Assembly (NCBI GenBank): GCA_021613335.1
Contig: JAJTWR010000398.1
Location: forward strand, 1,888,501-1,952,500
Length of the DNA: 64,000 nucleotides
Origin: Whitmania pigra
Lineage: Eukaryota > Annelida > Clitellata > Hirudinida > Haemopidae
Direction: 5' to 3'
Both the position numbers and the translations under genes were made by a program. Shown in pieces: positions 13,849-28,800 of the stretch (within the stretch, counting starts at the first letter, position 1; every line of letters begins with the position of its first letter). The notes beneath the pieces are model-generated. The model worked only from the letters and a program-made list of their open reading frames with translations. It was not told the DNA's origin and ran no database searches.

Positions 13849-14894
13849 CACTGATTGGTTATGATTGTGATTCTTACTGCGTGTTGCTGCAACTACTGTA
13901 AACTTCCAAGTAAGCAAATGTCCAAGATTTAACTAAGTTTGTAAACATCGGCCAAAAGTCTAATATCTTTATCTTATACTTATATATATAAATAATATCT
14001 TTATTATATATTATTATTTATTATATATATCTATATATAATATCTTTAAGATAAAATTAACTGCAAGAGATGATATTGCTATGACATGTGCAAGATATAA
14101 TAGTTAAATAACATTATTTTTATTATTTAAATTAATAAGTTAGTTTATTTAGTTAGATGTTTAATAGACAATCTATTAGACTGAATATCACCTAACAACC
14201 GAACTATAAATGTCTTTGATTACTCAGAAAAGTTACGAATTTCGTCAATTATTAATGTCATTTTTTAATAACTACCTATTTCCTCTATTTCCTACATTTT
14301 CAAGGAAATTAGCGGTCCACCAGAAAAATGCAAACTTAGAGAAAGGCTCGTCGATTGTCCGCGGGTATCATGTTTTGCTGACGTTTTCATGCTCTGAGAT
14401 TTTAACAAACTTCACGATATTGTCAAAGAGGCCTTTGATAAATCATATCCAGAATGAATCAAGATCATCATCATCATCGTCGTCATCATCGCTAATTTTA
14501 AAGATTGATAATAAAACTATTGTTAACAATAAAAATGCAATATAATACAATTCAATATAAAACAGTATAATAGAAATCAAGAAAATACATTATGAAACAA
14601 TATAAAACAAAGCAATAAAATATATTATGAAACAATATAAAACAATATAATACTTTTACAATGCGAAACGAAATATTAATTTAGCTCAATGTTAACCTTC
14701 ACAGTTTCCAATAACACCGAACGTATTAATTTTTATTCTTTTTGAAAACTTTTCAATTTAAGTAAAAAAACAAGGAAATGTGAAGCATCATCATCTTGCT
14801 TGTTAAAAGAAGATTTTCATTTTTTTTTGTTGGCAACTTGATATCCAGGGACGCCAAGAAATGTCCTTGAGTCCGTCAATGTTTTAGTTAACAT

Positions 14895-14923
14895 TATCAT
14901 TATTGTTATTATTATTATTGTTA

Positions 14924-14966
<43 letters not shown>

Positions 14967-15050
14967 CATATTACTAATAATAAATTACTAATAATAGCTA
15001 TTTATCTAAAATATTAATTCATATTACTAATAATAGCTATCTATCTAAAA

Positions 15051-15088
<38 letters not shown>

Positions 15089-15095
15089 ATTATTA
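14895..15095. repeat. (TTA)n arrays flanking a short duplication
   Basis: TTA arrays at about 14895-14966 and 15051-15095. Between them a segment of type ACTAATAATAGCTAT-TATCTAAAATATTA occurs twice (near 14985 and 15026). Confidence 0.8.
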
Positions 15096-17038
15096 CGCAA
15101 ACAAGTAATATTAATCCAACCACAAGTAAGAATATATCTCAAAAGTCTGCAAAAATATTAATTAATTTTTTTTAGCTTAAAATAAATTACTTCCAAGCCA
15201 CTAGTGACCGCCATCTTGTCTCCATTTCCCACTGCTGAATGAACTTCCGGTCTAGTTTCCTTTCTGTATTTTGTTTGCAATAAATTCTTTCACTTTAACA
15301 TTTTTACGTAACTATAAATCTGTAACTTTTCCTGAGTATTCCTGAGCATATGACTCATCTTTTTTTATACATATTATTTCGTATTAATTATTCAGTTTAC
15401 TTACAATATTTTTCTGGACTTTTGAGAAAAGGTTCGATATTTTTTTCGAAGCAAAATGTTTGTAAAAGAAGAGAAGAAGCTTAAAAGGATCACTGAAGCG
15501 TGGTCTGACCACCCACTTATCACCCATCAATAAGTCTCACCCGAGTTAACAAGTGCAGAATGTATAAATATAATTCCTGAAATTATAAAAAACTCATAGA
15601 ATTAGTATTTTCTACTAAAATTATTTTATGTAAAATTTTATTATTATATTGCAGTTGATAAGTCATGTTAATTGAAGCTACAAAAATACAAATTAATTTT
15701 AAACTAATTCCTGGAAAAAGTTAGAAACAGCAACAAATGGAAAATAATTACTTAGTAATTAACAGTAATAATTAGTCAATAATATTAATAAGTCATTAAT
15801 AATAATAATAATAACTCGGTAATAATATCACCAGCTTTTCAATGGTTTACACTTTTATCAAGAAAGGACAATTTATGGATTTTACTTGAATATGATATTT
15901 GCATTGTTTACACCCATTTTGTTATGTCTACATTGTCATTAGTGACATCATCGTGTAAATAACAAACAGTGGCATCCCATCCTATTGTAATGGCGGTCTT
16001 GAGAAGCAGACGTGTAAAGAGTGCAACAGGTGTCTGTAAGGAATGGAATTGAGATTAATTGGTCATCCTTGTACCTTTTGGCGCCTGTTTAAGAGACCCT
16101 TACGGTCAGCCAATTAGTTCGCTTCAGTTTATTGCGTGACCATTTGCCATTGATGTCAATCATGCATTTGAAAGATGCATGAAATAATTTAATTAGTAAG
16201 TATTATATCTAATTGTAAGAAGATATGCTTTATATAACAAATTATATATGTATGTATTAATAATTATTACACATACATATATATTTTAATAATAATTATT
16301 AATTATGAATTGATAATAATATAATTATTCATGAATCATCATAAATTATTTTATACCTAGAGTAGATCAATTTATTTGTATACCTATATCTTGGAATCCC
16401 CGCCATGTTTTAGATTAAATAGAAAAATTATTTAAAAGTATTCAAGGAATGCAGCAGAAATAATTATAATAATAAAAAAAATATAATAACATAAAACTAT
16501 GAACTTTTCATCTTAATGATAAATATCTCAAGAAGTTTGAACATATGTGTTTAATAAAGTAAAACAATTACAGAAATAAAATGTACATTACTCATGTGAA
16601 TATAAATTTATAATTTCACCAGAAATAATTTTATAAATATATAATTATAGTCATATGTTTTTAGCGGTAATTTCGTAAATAAAAATATCTATCCTTAATA
16701 TATGCCTTTCATCGGAGCACGTTGCCGACTTTCATTAAAATGTTTCAAATTTTTATTTTTAATCCTGAAATATTTCAACTCTGAAATTCTAGAATTTTTC
16801 GCGCTGACTTTTAACAAGATAAAATTTAATCGAAATGCATCAATGCAATTTGAAATGCAGGTCCACAAAATGAATTATAAAATAAAACAAATTTAATTAT
16901 AGGACTAAAATGTAATTATTGATTTTTTTCAAATCAAATGAATCAATCTGATCGATGGGAAAATCCGTCTGTTCCTGTTTGAAATGACAGCTTGGATGGA
17001 TCGATGCATGGAACATACGACGTTGAGGAACTTAGGCC

Positions 17039-17115
<77 letters not shown>

Positions 17116-17243
17116 TGATGATGATGATGATGATGAGGATGACGATGATGATGATGATTTTAATGATGATGATGATGATGATGATGATGAGGATGATAAT
17201 GACGATGATGATGAGGATGACGATGATGATGATGATGATGATA

Positions 17244-17295
<52 letters not shown>

Positions 17296-17312
17296 GGATG
17301 ACGATGACGACG
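17039..17312. repeat. (GAT)n microsatellite, imperfect
   Basis: About 274 bp of GAT with GAC, GAG and AAT interruptions. Apparent poly-Asp/Met/Ser/His frames are artefacts. Confidence 0.95.
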
Positions 17313-19060
17313 CCACGACAGTGATTGTGGTAAAGACGATGTGACAATAATGGCATTAGTTTTGATGGTAGCGACGACAATGATCTCGAGAAGTTTGATA
17401 ATGATGATTAAGTGTGGTTTGTACCAGCTCAAATTATGTTTTATCTACTTCCTATTTTCCATTCTTTAAAAAAAATCTCTCACAAAAAATGAAAATTCTA
17501 TTTTTTATTAATTATAACATTCAAATAGTTATTTATTGACTCAAAACGTTATATAATTTAAGTGATAATTTAATTTTAAATTATGAACAGAAAATTAACA
17601 ATTATCTTTCAGAATATTCGTCGTTAGACGATGAGCTGTCAAAAGTGATTGGACTTTTATGATGACGAGTATGTCATTTAATTTTTTTAATATTTTATTT
17701 TTTTAGTTATTAATAACTAAATTAAAGTTATTAAATGTCTTATTATTATTATGCTAGCAATTGACTTTGATATATTATAAATTATTAAGTAAATCAATGT
17801 GTAAAATAAGCAAGTGATTTTTTCAGTTTTTTTTTGTGCTAGAAAAATACAAATTAAAATTTTGTGCTAAGCGGCTTATTAATTGCAATTGATGTATTAC
17901 AATTGACATAAATCTGTTTTAAAGTTAAAAATAAATTATGCAAAACATTAAATTTGCATTGCGTTTCCTTGAATTTAAAAATTACGAAATATTAACTCAT
18001 TTGGATGATATTATATAAATAGAATTTACAAAAATCACCCAGACGGAAATTGTACGAATCATACAAATGGAAATTGCTACTGAAATCTAAACCTTATCCT
18101 TGTAGTTCTAAATTTTAAACTTCTAATTGCGTGAAACACCACTGAAACAAGTTATAATCTATTTTATTTATATTTAGGCATGTAAAATTTTATTTATAAT
18201 AATTCTATTTGCAATAATAATCATATAACATATTGTTTTAACAAAAGAAATTTATTAATTATTAAATTAAACAATTTTAATTTCAAGACGTAAGATACCA
18301 CAAGGTCACAATGCTCACCTGTACAAGATATCAAGTTGCATGTGCTGTCAAAGCAAAGGGCACGCTGACTTTTAGGACACCATGGTTCGATGCATGGATG
18401 CATGCCTGGGCGGGTGAATGGATGGGTAGGGTAACAGTCAGTTGGGTAGGTTAATGGGTAGTTTGGTGGCCAACTCATTGGGATGGAATTGAACTTATGA
18501 GCGAATGAAGTGAAGCACATTAACGAGATATCAGGTCGATTGATTGGCTCATAGGATTTTGCTTGATAAGTCTTTTAATCTTTTGTGATTGATGAAACTA
18601 AAATTAAGGATTACTCTGAGATGCGCTTCTAATATTAAATTTTTCTGGTTTCTGTTGATTTTTCGAGAATTATTTTAAAACTTATACAAAAACACGTTTA
18701 TTCATGCTGATATGCTATATAAATTACATTACTTTTACATTACGTAACATTGAATTTATTCAAATTATTATTCAAATTAAATTACTGTGTTATTATATAA
18801 TATATAATTATAGTTTTAGTAAACCTTTACAAGTTAACTTTATAGTAAATCTACTTAGGATTGATTATAAATAATTTTTAATATTTTAAAATAAACTCTT
18901 CAAACATTTCTTTATAATTTTAATATTTTTAATTTTTAATATTTTAAAATAAGTCCTTCAAACATCAAAACAAATAAGTTATTTAAAGCCGGAAACATCA
19001 AAAATTAGCATTTAATTGGTCATTCTAGACTTTCAAACCATGTCAAAGCTACTGATTGGA

Positions 19061-19124
19061 CATCGTCATCATCATCACCATCACCATCATCATCATCATC
19101 ATCGTCATCATCATCGTCATCACC

Positions 19125-19156
<32 letters not shown>

Positions 19157-19200
19157 CGTCGTCGTCATCGTCATCATCATCAGCAGCAGCAGCAACAGCA
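19061..19200. repeat. (CAT)n then (CAG)n array
   Basis: CATCAT/CGTCAT/CACCAT units give way to six CAG/CAA units at 19181-19200. The His-rich open frame across it lacks any domain or splice context. Confidence 0.92.
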
Positions 19201-20159
19201 TTTTGTTTATTTATTTTGCGAATTTTTCCTATTGTTCTATTTTTATCTTGTTTTTCTGAAATTAATTTTAAAATTTTATTTAAAATAATATTTTATTAAA
19301 CATTTTGTTTTAAATAGCGAAATTAATTTTTAGCTTTAAAAACGTCTTTAATATGAACTTTGAAGTATTTTTAATCCACTTTAATTGCTTTTTTTAATTT
19401 CGGAATTTTAAATGAAAGATTTGTGGGTCATATGTCGTCTTAATTGTCCTTATTTCTTCCTTAAATCATTTTAAACTAAAACTTTTTTCAAACAAAAAGA
19501 AATAATAACACCGGCATTAACGAATTAATTGACGTTAATTATTTAAAGATGTCAACGTTTAATCCTTCAAATGTCTTCATATAATGGGATTCAAACAAAT
19601 GAAAAAATAGGTCTTCTATAAAAATAAAATGTTATACAATGTACTGCAAAGGTTCATTGAATTAAGTATCCTAATTTTCAAATTTATTAAATCATCAAGT
19701 AATTACAAAATTTATTAACTCATCAACTAATTATCAAATTTACTGCCTATTTTGTGGAAGTGAATATCTGTTGCATAATTACTTTAAACCTTTTCACAAT
19801 TATTGGCCACATCTCGTTAATATTGTAATTATTATTAAATTAGTATTATTATTAGCATCATTATCATTATTATTATTATGGTCACGTGCACTTGCAGGTG
19901 GAGAAGGTTCAACGAGCACATTAGAAGACGCGGCCACGCATGATTGGACGCGCATTTTATGGCGAAAATGTGAGAAAAACATGAAGGAATAATTTCCATT
20001 ATTCCGACTTGACAGAAATTGCTCGATCAATTCCCCTGTCATTCGCTTTCACAAAGACGTCCGGAGTTTTTTTTATAAGTCGATTTACGATTTATTAAAC
20101 GCAGAAGAGCCAATCAATGCCAATAAAAAAAACAAAAAAAATAATAACATTTATCATAA

Positions 20160-20935
<776 letters not shown>

Positions 20936-20940
20936 TTCAG

Positions 20941-21198
20941 TTATAGAGCTTGGTTAGATGAGGGTCTCGAGGTCAACCCCGAGGAGACACAGGCACAACC
21001 AGAGGTCCTCCTAAGCTTACGAACTAGGACCTTTATCAGGTATTTATTACTTAACTAATAAACCTTTTGCTGTGCTAAACAGTTAGATATCATTTTCTAC
21101 TTCTCTATAGCAACATCCCAAATCGATGTGCCAGTCAGGCCAACAAATTTTTCAACGTAAGATCGATCCAGGCTACATTACGGGAGTTTAACATCTGA
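20941..21198 (+). CDS. Candidate two-exon open frame of unknown identity (low confidence)
   Basis: Seen: after an (AAT)n array and a TTTCAG acceptor at 20935-20940, a frame stays open for 32 codons to an ATCAG|GTATTT donor at 21039/21040 (residues include LDEGLEVNPEETQ). A CTATAG acceptor at 21109-21110 begins a second exon at 21111 that continues in the same frame (NIPNRCASQANKFFN and on) to TGA at 21196-21198; an internal GTAAGA donor at 21157 is an alternative end. Together they give about 62 codons, richer in G+C than the flanks. No family was recognised. The opposite strand over 21111-21180 is also open for 26 codons, so strand and coding status are uncertain. It may be a 3'-terminal exon pair of a diverged gene or a mobile-element fragment. 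Confidence 0.2.
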
Positions 21199-21245
21199 TA
21201 TTGACGAATCAAAATAAAAACTAATTACTAATTAATTAATAATTG

Positions 21246-21430
21246 TATTGTAAATTCATTGATATAGCGCCATATGCATAGAGTCAGAGGCGCTTATTGT
21301 AACCATTTACATAGCGCTCCTTCCCAAGGGCGCTTGTGGCAGTGCAGGCTGGGTTTCGAACACGACACATTACGACTGCTGCCATTACCGCCGTATGCAG
21401 GCAAGTAACCCATTCGGCTAACCTGCACGC
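21246..21430 (-). mobile_element. tRNA-derived SINE, copy A
   Basis: A 185-bp element read on the minus strand. The 5' tRNA-like head has a perfect match to the pol III box A consensus (TAGCCGAATGGG) and a box B with one mismatch (TGTTCGAAACC). The body contains two predicted hairpins (AGCGCCCTT/AAGGAGCGCT, and AGCGCC paired with GGCGCT), then an AT-rich 3' end. A copy with about 9 differences and no gaps lies at 39608-39792. Poly(A) tail and target-site duplications were not clearly visible. Confidence 0.82.
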
Positions 21431-22227
21431 CATTAACAATGAAAAACTCAGGGACGACACTCGCGGGGGCAGGGAAGGACCCTATTTGGCTCTTGTTATG
21501 CCCCTCAACTTTTAGCTAGAAGCAAAAAGTGGTCAGTCTTCAAGTTGTGCGATTGCCCACAATGGAAAAGCTGAAATGGCGCTCCTGAACTAATTACCCT
21601 CAATCAAAAAATCAACTAATTAAAATAAATAAATATCGTTTCAAAACTTACCAGCCGTTATTAGTATTAATATGAATCTGTTAGAATCCACTGTTGTTAT
21701 TAATAATTTGAATCTATTACAATCCGTCAAGGCTGTTCTTTAACTTAAAGCAAGAAACGAAAGTTTTCAAACTTTGAGCGCAAAAAGGCGGGAAGGCACA
21801 GTTCAAATGCAGACGACAATGAAAGTTCATAGAGGCATTTCGTTAAAAGGTGAATCGGCATCAAAGTTCACACACGCTCACGGACAGACACGACATGCAG
21901 TCAAAAGTACTCGGTAACATAAGACACTGCAGATGATGAACATGATAATGTCGCTCACATTGACAATGGTGATTGATTATTGGTTATTGGTTATGTTGAA
22001 AACTTGCATGGAAATGTCATTCTAAAATAAGAATTGGTTCTCCTCAAATTTCACAGGTGAGAGAGAGCAGAGCGAAGATGTAAAGTCAAGACGAACGAAC
22101 CACAGACAAAAAAAAATCAGCGAAGTCATAAAATTTCCCGATACATCAGATTATATTCATAATATTCATAAATTTCTCTGGAGCCATCCTTAAACGTTCG
22201 ACGACGAGCAACAAACAATTCTTCAGG

Positions 22228-25200
22228 TCAGCAATTCTTGTCGAGCGAGAAAAACTCTTCGTTCGGGACCGTGCAGGTGGCACTGGAAAGCAAGTTGAGG
22301 TCGTCGATGTCCAACGGCTCCAGTAGGTCCCCGGCATTCATCAGTTCGACGTCTTCGAAAGAATCCCCGAGGCATGTCAGGGAGGGAAAGTCCTCCAAGT
22401 CGCTCGGCAACGAGACCTCGGCGTCCTGCCTCTGGAGGGTGTTTCGTTTCGACGCCGAGAATAGGTTTTCGTCGAACGTTTGCCCTGAAGCGATTTATTG
22501 CGACAGAGTTTTACTATCATTGGCTCAAACCGTAAACGTAAACAAAGTGGAAATTATGTTTGGAAAATGCTGAAACATTGTTGTTGTTGATTTATTGAGA
22601 CGAGAGTTTTATTATCATTGGCTCAAAAAAACATAAACAAAGTAGAAATTATGTTTGGAAAATGCTAAAACATTTAGTAGAGCTTTTAATGTTTACAATG
22701 ACAATGAAGATGTCTCCATTGATGATGATTATGGTAATGATGGTTCTTTTGATGATGATTATAGTAATAATGATGCTTTTGATGATGATTATGGTGATGA
22801 TGATGATGACAGTACCTGAATTTTTAGTGGGGTCTGCCATGGTACCTTGGCTGGCAAGGGATTCGTACGGAGGTGGAGGTTCATTCTTAATGAGGATTTG
22901 AACGGAAGGATCCCTGAACGACGATTCGAGGATGGTGTTGTTGCAGGTGTTTGCGACGTTTTGTGGCTTTAAGTTGTTGTTGTTGATGTTGCTGTTGTTG
23001 TTGATGTTGTTGTTGCTGTTGATGATGTTGTTGTTGTTGCTGTTGATGATGTTGTTGTTGTTGATGATACCAATGTTGCCAGTCCACTGGTTTCCGTTAG
23101 CCGTGTTCATTGCCTGTTGGAATTAATTAATTAATTAATATGTGAGAAAATAAGTAGATCTGATGAAAATGCAATGGCTTAAGATTAAATGAATTGAAGT
23201 GATTAATGCCTGATTTAATAAATCTAATCAACTCCTTCTCTTTTACTGAAGTTTCGGAATTTAGGAGAACGAATACTCAGATGTAGAGATAAGCAGAGAT
23301 ACTATTCCACTCACTGATGATGACTCAGCACACTTGTCTGACAATAGAATCACTACTTGGGAGCTAATTACAAACTTAAAAAGTCAAACTCAGACTGAAC
23401 GCACTTCCATCGAATCCGTTTCCTCACAAAGGTCGCTTAAAAGTGAAACGAAACCTTCGACGGTTGTTCTAAGAAGAGCCGAACGTGAATAACTCTTTAC
23501 TTAAGCAGGGAAATGGACGGCCGAAGGTAACCACGAAAATCGTGACCGATTCGCGTAGGAAGGGAAAAATGCCGTTACAACTACCAAAGTCCAAAACTCC
23601 GGCTCACAAAAATAAACAAAAACCGTCTCTCTCTCGTTTTCAATCTCACCATTTGAGCGGGAAATGACGCGTCCGACCGGACGAGTTGCAAGCCGGACGA
23701 AGAACCGCCGTCGGCCATCAGGTAGACCGAGTTGGGGGAGGAATAGACGGCCCGGCTCTGTTCCGGAGCTCGAACTTGGTGCTGGGAATTGGTGTAAAGC
23801 AAGTTAGGAGACGTGACCTTTAACCCTGGAGATTGGAGGAACCTATCCCACGAAGGGCTGTACATGTTTTCTGCTATGGATGGACTTTCCATTAATATCG
23901 TCTCCAGGGGCCTGCCTGGACTTTCGACGTCCGTCAAGGTGATGGATGGAGGGGGGGAGGTTGGTGGCAGGGAGGATGATTTGGGGTAAGGGGGAGGTGC
24001 TACTTCTTGATATCCAATGACCTGATTGGTTGAAAGATTCGATGAAGGCGACACCTGTGCAAGGTAAAACCTTTTATTTACAAATATATTTTTTAAAAAA
24101 AAAAAAATTATTTCTAACATTAAATGTGACAGCCTAATTAATCCTTCGTAAGCACATTTCTAACGTTAAACACAATAAAACGGCATGGAGATTATGGCGA
24201 AAGGTTTGCAAAAAGTTGTTCCCAAACAGAAAACAAAATCGCTCGGACTCGCAGACATCTGTGAATAATTTTTAAAACCTGCAGATTTTTAACTTTAATA
24301 CGAAAAATTGTTAACATTTAAACAAATTTGCTTGTCTCTGGAAATAATGAGACGTCAAAAGTGGCTACCATGATGTCATCCTTTATATATATATTTAAAA
24401 TTTTTATTTATTAAAAGAAGAAGAAACAAATGCGTGGTTATATTCGCATGTGAAAGTAATTATTGAATTTGTTGTTGTTTTTTTTGCATAATATTTATTG
24501 GAAATTGAATTCCATAATTTGAATGAAGACTTAAAACATTTAATCCAAATCATATTGGCATGGTTTGTCAGAAAAAATTAAATACAAAGTGTCAACAAAT
24601 GACAGTGGTTAACAATAATAACAATAACAATTATAATAATGATAATAATAATAATACATTTATACATGGAAATGTAATGTGAGCAGTTATTTTAGGTTTC
24701 CTCAAAAACATTTCAAAACCATTATGTTTTCCTCGAACTGCCCTCAAGCAAACATCCATAAAAATCATCATATAAACTTTTGAGATTTTTTATTTTAAGT
24801 TAAAAGATTTTTTTTAAGCAAAATAATGATTTATTTCATCTCAGATTTTGAAATGAAGCAACTAAATGAATGACTAAATAAACATTGTTAAACCCTAAGC
24901 TTTAGACTTATTATCTTATTTATTTTCCTTCTATGAAAGAATGAATAATGGCATTAATGTTCACACTTTAAATTGATATCATTATAAAGAGTTAAATTCA
25001 CAAAAGTTAAAATATAAATACATTTATAAATTTATATTTTTAAATTGATTTAACTAAAAAATTGTTAAAATTGTTTCTTGGCATTAGTCATTTTAAGTAC
25101 ACAAGAAAGAAAACCTTTTCAAATTGTTAATAATAGATAATTAATACTACTAATTAATTCCAATCGTGTGCACGGAATGCACGAATGAATTATTTAAAAA

Positions 25201-25842
25201 AAAAAAACTTCACACTTTAACGACTGCTTTTCAAAACATTTCTTGCAATTTCTTGTTTATGAACAGGACAGATAATACAAGCTCGAATGTTTGGATGAAT
25301 TCAGAATTATTTTAGCTCAAACTACACATTGAAATAATGCACATCGGCACGCGAGCACATTGTCACTCAGCAACGCTTAGACTTTTTTTAAAAGGCTAAA
25401 GACATGCAAACGAGATCCACCCATAAGTGACTTCAATAGACATCAACAATTGCAACAATAACAATTACCAAGTTTAAACAATAACAATTACCAAGTTTAA
25501 ACCCCATAACTAATTGCAGACCTCCTGCAGTCGGCTTGCCATTAAGTCGTCGTGTTAAAAATCGAGGTAAAAATTTGCTCGAAAATCTAACCGGCCCCTT
25601 TTCTTGGCGAGTGGAAAGCGACGTGACGAATCGGAGAGAAAAATAAGCATGGTGGATGGGAAAAAAAACTGCCTGGAAGATGTAATGAGGAAAGAGAGGA
25701 AGAGAGGAAGAGAGGAAGAAAGGCATCTCTTAAGATTTGAAATCACATTGAATGACTGAATGATGTTCAAAACACGCTCAAGACAAAAACACTCCAACAG
25801 TAAAAAAGGAGGTTAGAGAAAATGCCAGAGAGAGAGAGAGAG

Positions 25843-25881
<39 letters not shown>

Positions 25882-28800
25882 TGATAATTCGTTGATTGAG
25901 TTCATCTGATTTCCATTAATGGTAGAGCAAGACATCTGGCAAGGTGGTGTTTTGAAAATCGTAAACATTCTTACGATGGACGCGACAAGTGCCCGTGCTC
26001 GCGAGTGCACTTGTGAATAGGCGAGCGAGCGAAGGGTTTTTAAAACAACCATTTAACAAAATTCCATGAATGAACGAATGAGCAATTCAGCTCTAAAGCT
26101 GGGTACATAAAAGCAGTTCTGCAGTTCTCAAAAATTGAAGATAAAAATTAAATGTAACATTTGAAGGTGAAGGCAAATCGTTTTGCATTTCAACATGAGT
26201 AAAATGAACCAACTCACCTGGTTGGGCAGGTGCTGTAGCATAAAATGACCGTTCTGAGTTGGCATGCTGCCAACTTGAGGTGCAACCTGAGAACCCCCAT
26301 ACAGTGACTCCATGTATGAGCCCTGTGGATGCATATTTCCAAGGTAGATCGTTCCCCCACCTGGCTGGACGACCAGGCTGTTACTGCCAGCCATGGACCT
26401 CACTGTCATGGGCAAATAAGCAAAAGGCTGGCTTGCCATCTGCTGGCTACACCTGGCGTTCTCGAGGTAATCGGCCATGGAATGGTTCGCGGCCTGCTGG
26501 GCAGAGCTCTTGATGTTGGGGAGTGAACTGGAGTTGTTGTTGTTCTGCGAAGGAATGCCGAGGGTGTTGTTGCTGTTGTTGTTGTATGCAACTTGCTGAG
26601 GAACCATTGAAAATCCGTTCATGCTGAGGAGAATTCATTGAGGATCGCAGTGAATGAGTTTTTTAATTTGATTTCCATCAATTAACAAATCATTTCATTT
26701 CATCAATTAACAAATCATATGTAGTAATCTTAGCATTTTCCAAGAATGAAATTTAAAAAAAAAAAACAAACAACTCAAATTTTTAAACAGAAGCTGATAT
26801 TTTTATTAAAATATGAGTAATTATTATTATTATTATTATCTATTAGTCATATGCTAACAACCAAAACCAACCAAAACTCCTCCTCAAAATCTTTGAATCC
26901 GTGCATTGTGCAAAGATCGTGCAATTAAGTTCAACAACAAATGTGATTGATTTCTTACAATCATTACTTTAAAGAAATCTCGACAATGAAACTTAAATCG
27001 CTTCAAAAACTCTACATTCCAGGTTAATGGTAGTGAAAACACCAGTTACAGTAATTAATACAAAGTTCTGACATTACTCACTTCAGTCCAGCCATTTCAC
27101 AGGATCTAGGCCTCAGCTGAGATAAACGAATGAGATAAATAATGGATCAATTAATGAGATAAATGAATGAGATAAATAATGGATAAATGAATGAGATAAA
27201 TAATGGATAAATGAATGAGATAAATGAATGAGATAAATAATGGATAAATTAATGAGATAAATGAATGAGATAAATAATGGATAAATTAATGTGATAAATG
27301 AATGAGATAAATAATGGATAAATGAATGAGATAAATAATGGATAAATTAATGAAATAAATAATGAATAAATGAATAAGATAAATGATGGATAAATGAGGA
27401 GAAAAAAAATAAAAGAATGAACATCCTTGGCGATGAAATGGCAAAGGAAATGGCAAAACTCACGTGTCGATCAACAAAAAGAGCAGTCGCCTGGTTTGCA
27501 GTTCCTTCCATGTTTTTGGCTTCTTTGCCTGAAACGACAACAACAACAACAAAGAATTGATTTTCCACCTGCACAATGCAAAACAACAACAACAACAAAG
27601 TTATAGGCTGTCTGATCATTCATTTCAAATGAAAGATGGCAACAGAAAAATCACTGAAACTAGTCATCTTGGATCAGAAGATGCAGAAAGTTATTAACTA
27701 TTAATGAGGCTCATGTAGTGACTGACGTAACCAGCTATCAATCCATCAATCACGATGACTCACTGCCTCAATTAGGTTATAATAATGATACATTAATACA
27801 TAATGATAGCAATTATAATAATAACAACAATGAAATAATAATAAATATTAATAAATGTTAAAGTCATTTCCACCAGAACAAAAAAACCACCTGAGGCAGA
27901 GCCCTTCAGTCCATAGTCCCCTCCTGACTGCACCCCTGCATGGATGGCAGAGTCAGAACACACCCTGGGGAAGTAAAAACAGAGTAAAACATCTCGAGAG
28001 GATGAGGATGAGGATGATGATAATAACAAATTGTAACACAACGATTATAATAATAAATTATACCATGGTAATTATAACAATAAATTATAACATAATAATT
28101 ATAACAGATCATAACGATAAATTGTAACATAATAGTTATAACAAATTATAATAATAGTTCCTCATAACAAACATATATGAACCTCATCGCCAGAAAACAA
28201 ATGATTAATAAAACTGCCAAGTCTCGAGAATCAAAATGAAGGTATTCTGACATTACGAAGAAGGCGTAAGGAGATAAAATCATTTCTCTCGACACTCTCG
28301 AGAAACAAAAGAATTGCTAAAGAAGCTTTTCTAAGCTGCAACAAACAGTTGTAAAAGTTGCAAAATATCATTCTAGAGAATATCATTCAAAGGTCAAGAA
28401 ATCTTACAAGTACTGAAGCAAATTCACAGTCAGACGAATGTTACCATCCTCATGATATGAGGGATAATAAATGTTTATAGAATTGGAAATACTTAAAACC
28501 AATTCAAAAACAATGTCCTATTTCAACTTTGATTTCACCGATTCTGATCGTACCGCACAATATATCGTAAATATACGTAAATATTATACTCACCTCCTCC
28601 AGCCGGGATCGAGAGCCAACAAATGCGGAGATGCGTACGGGGAGAACTCCCTCTGCAGAAGATGAACAAGAAGTTCAAAAATGATAAACGCTAGCCGAGC
28701 GGGAAAAATAAGTTACTAAATTTAATAAAATTAATAAATTAAAAAAAAAAATTACACGTCGACAAACAAAAACAGATGCAACCGTAGAAGAGCATGGAAA

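Noticed and set aside
14210..14545. 111-codon plus-strand frame ending in a Ser run
   Set aside because: AT-rich codons, Ser run from TCATCA repeat, no motif and no splice or promoter context.
19771..20042. Short open frames on both strands near 19900
   Set aside because: Possible acceptor and donor exist, but the phase does not join the candidate exons at 20941 and no motif is seen.
25433..26052. Minus-strand frames in the large CRTC intron
   Set aside because: They contain the GA/GT repeat or pyrimidine-rich stretches, lack phase-compatible splice sites, and the flanking CRTC exons already join in phase.
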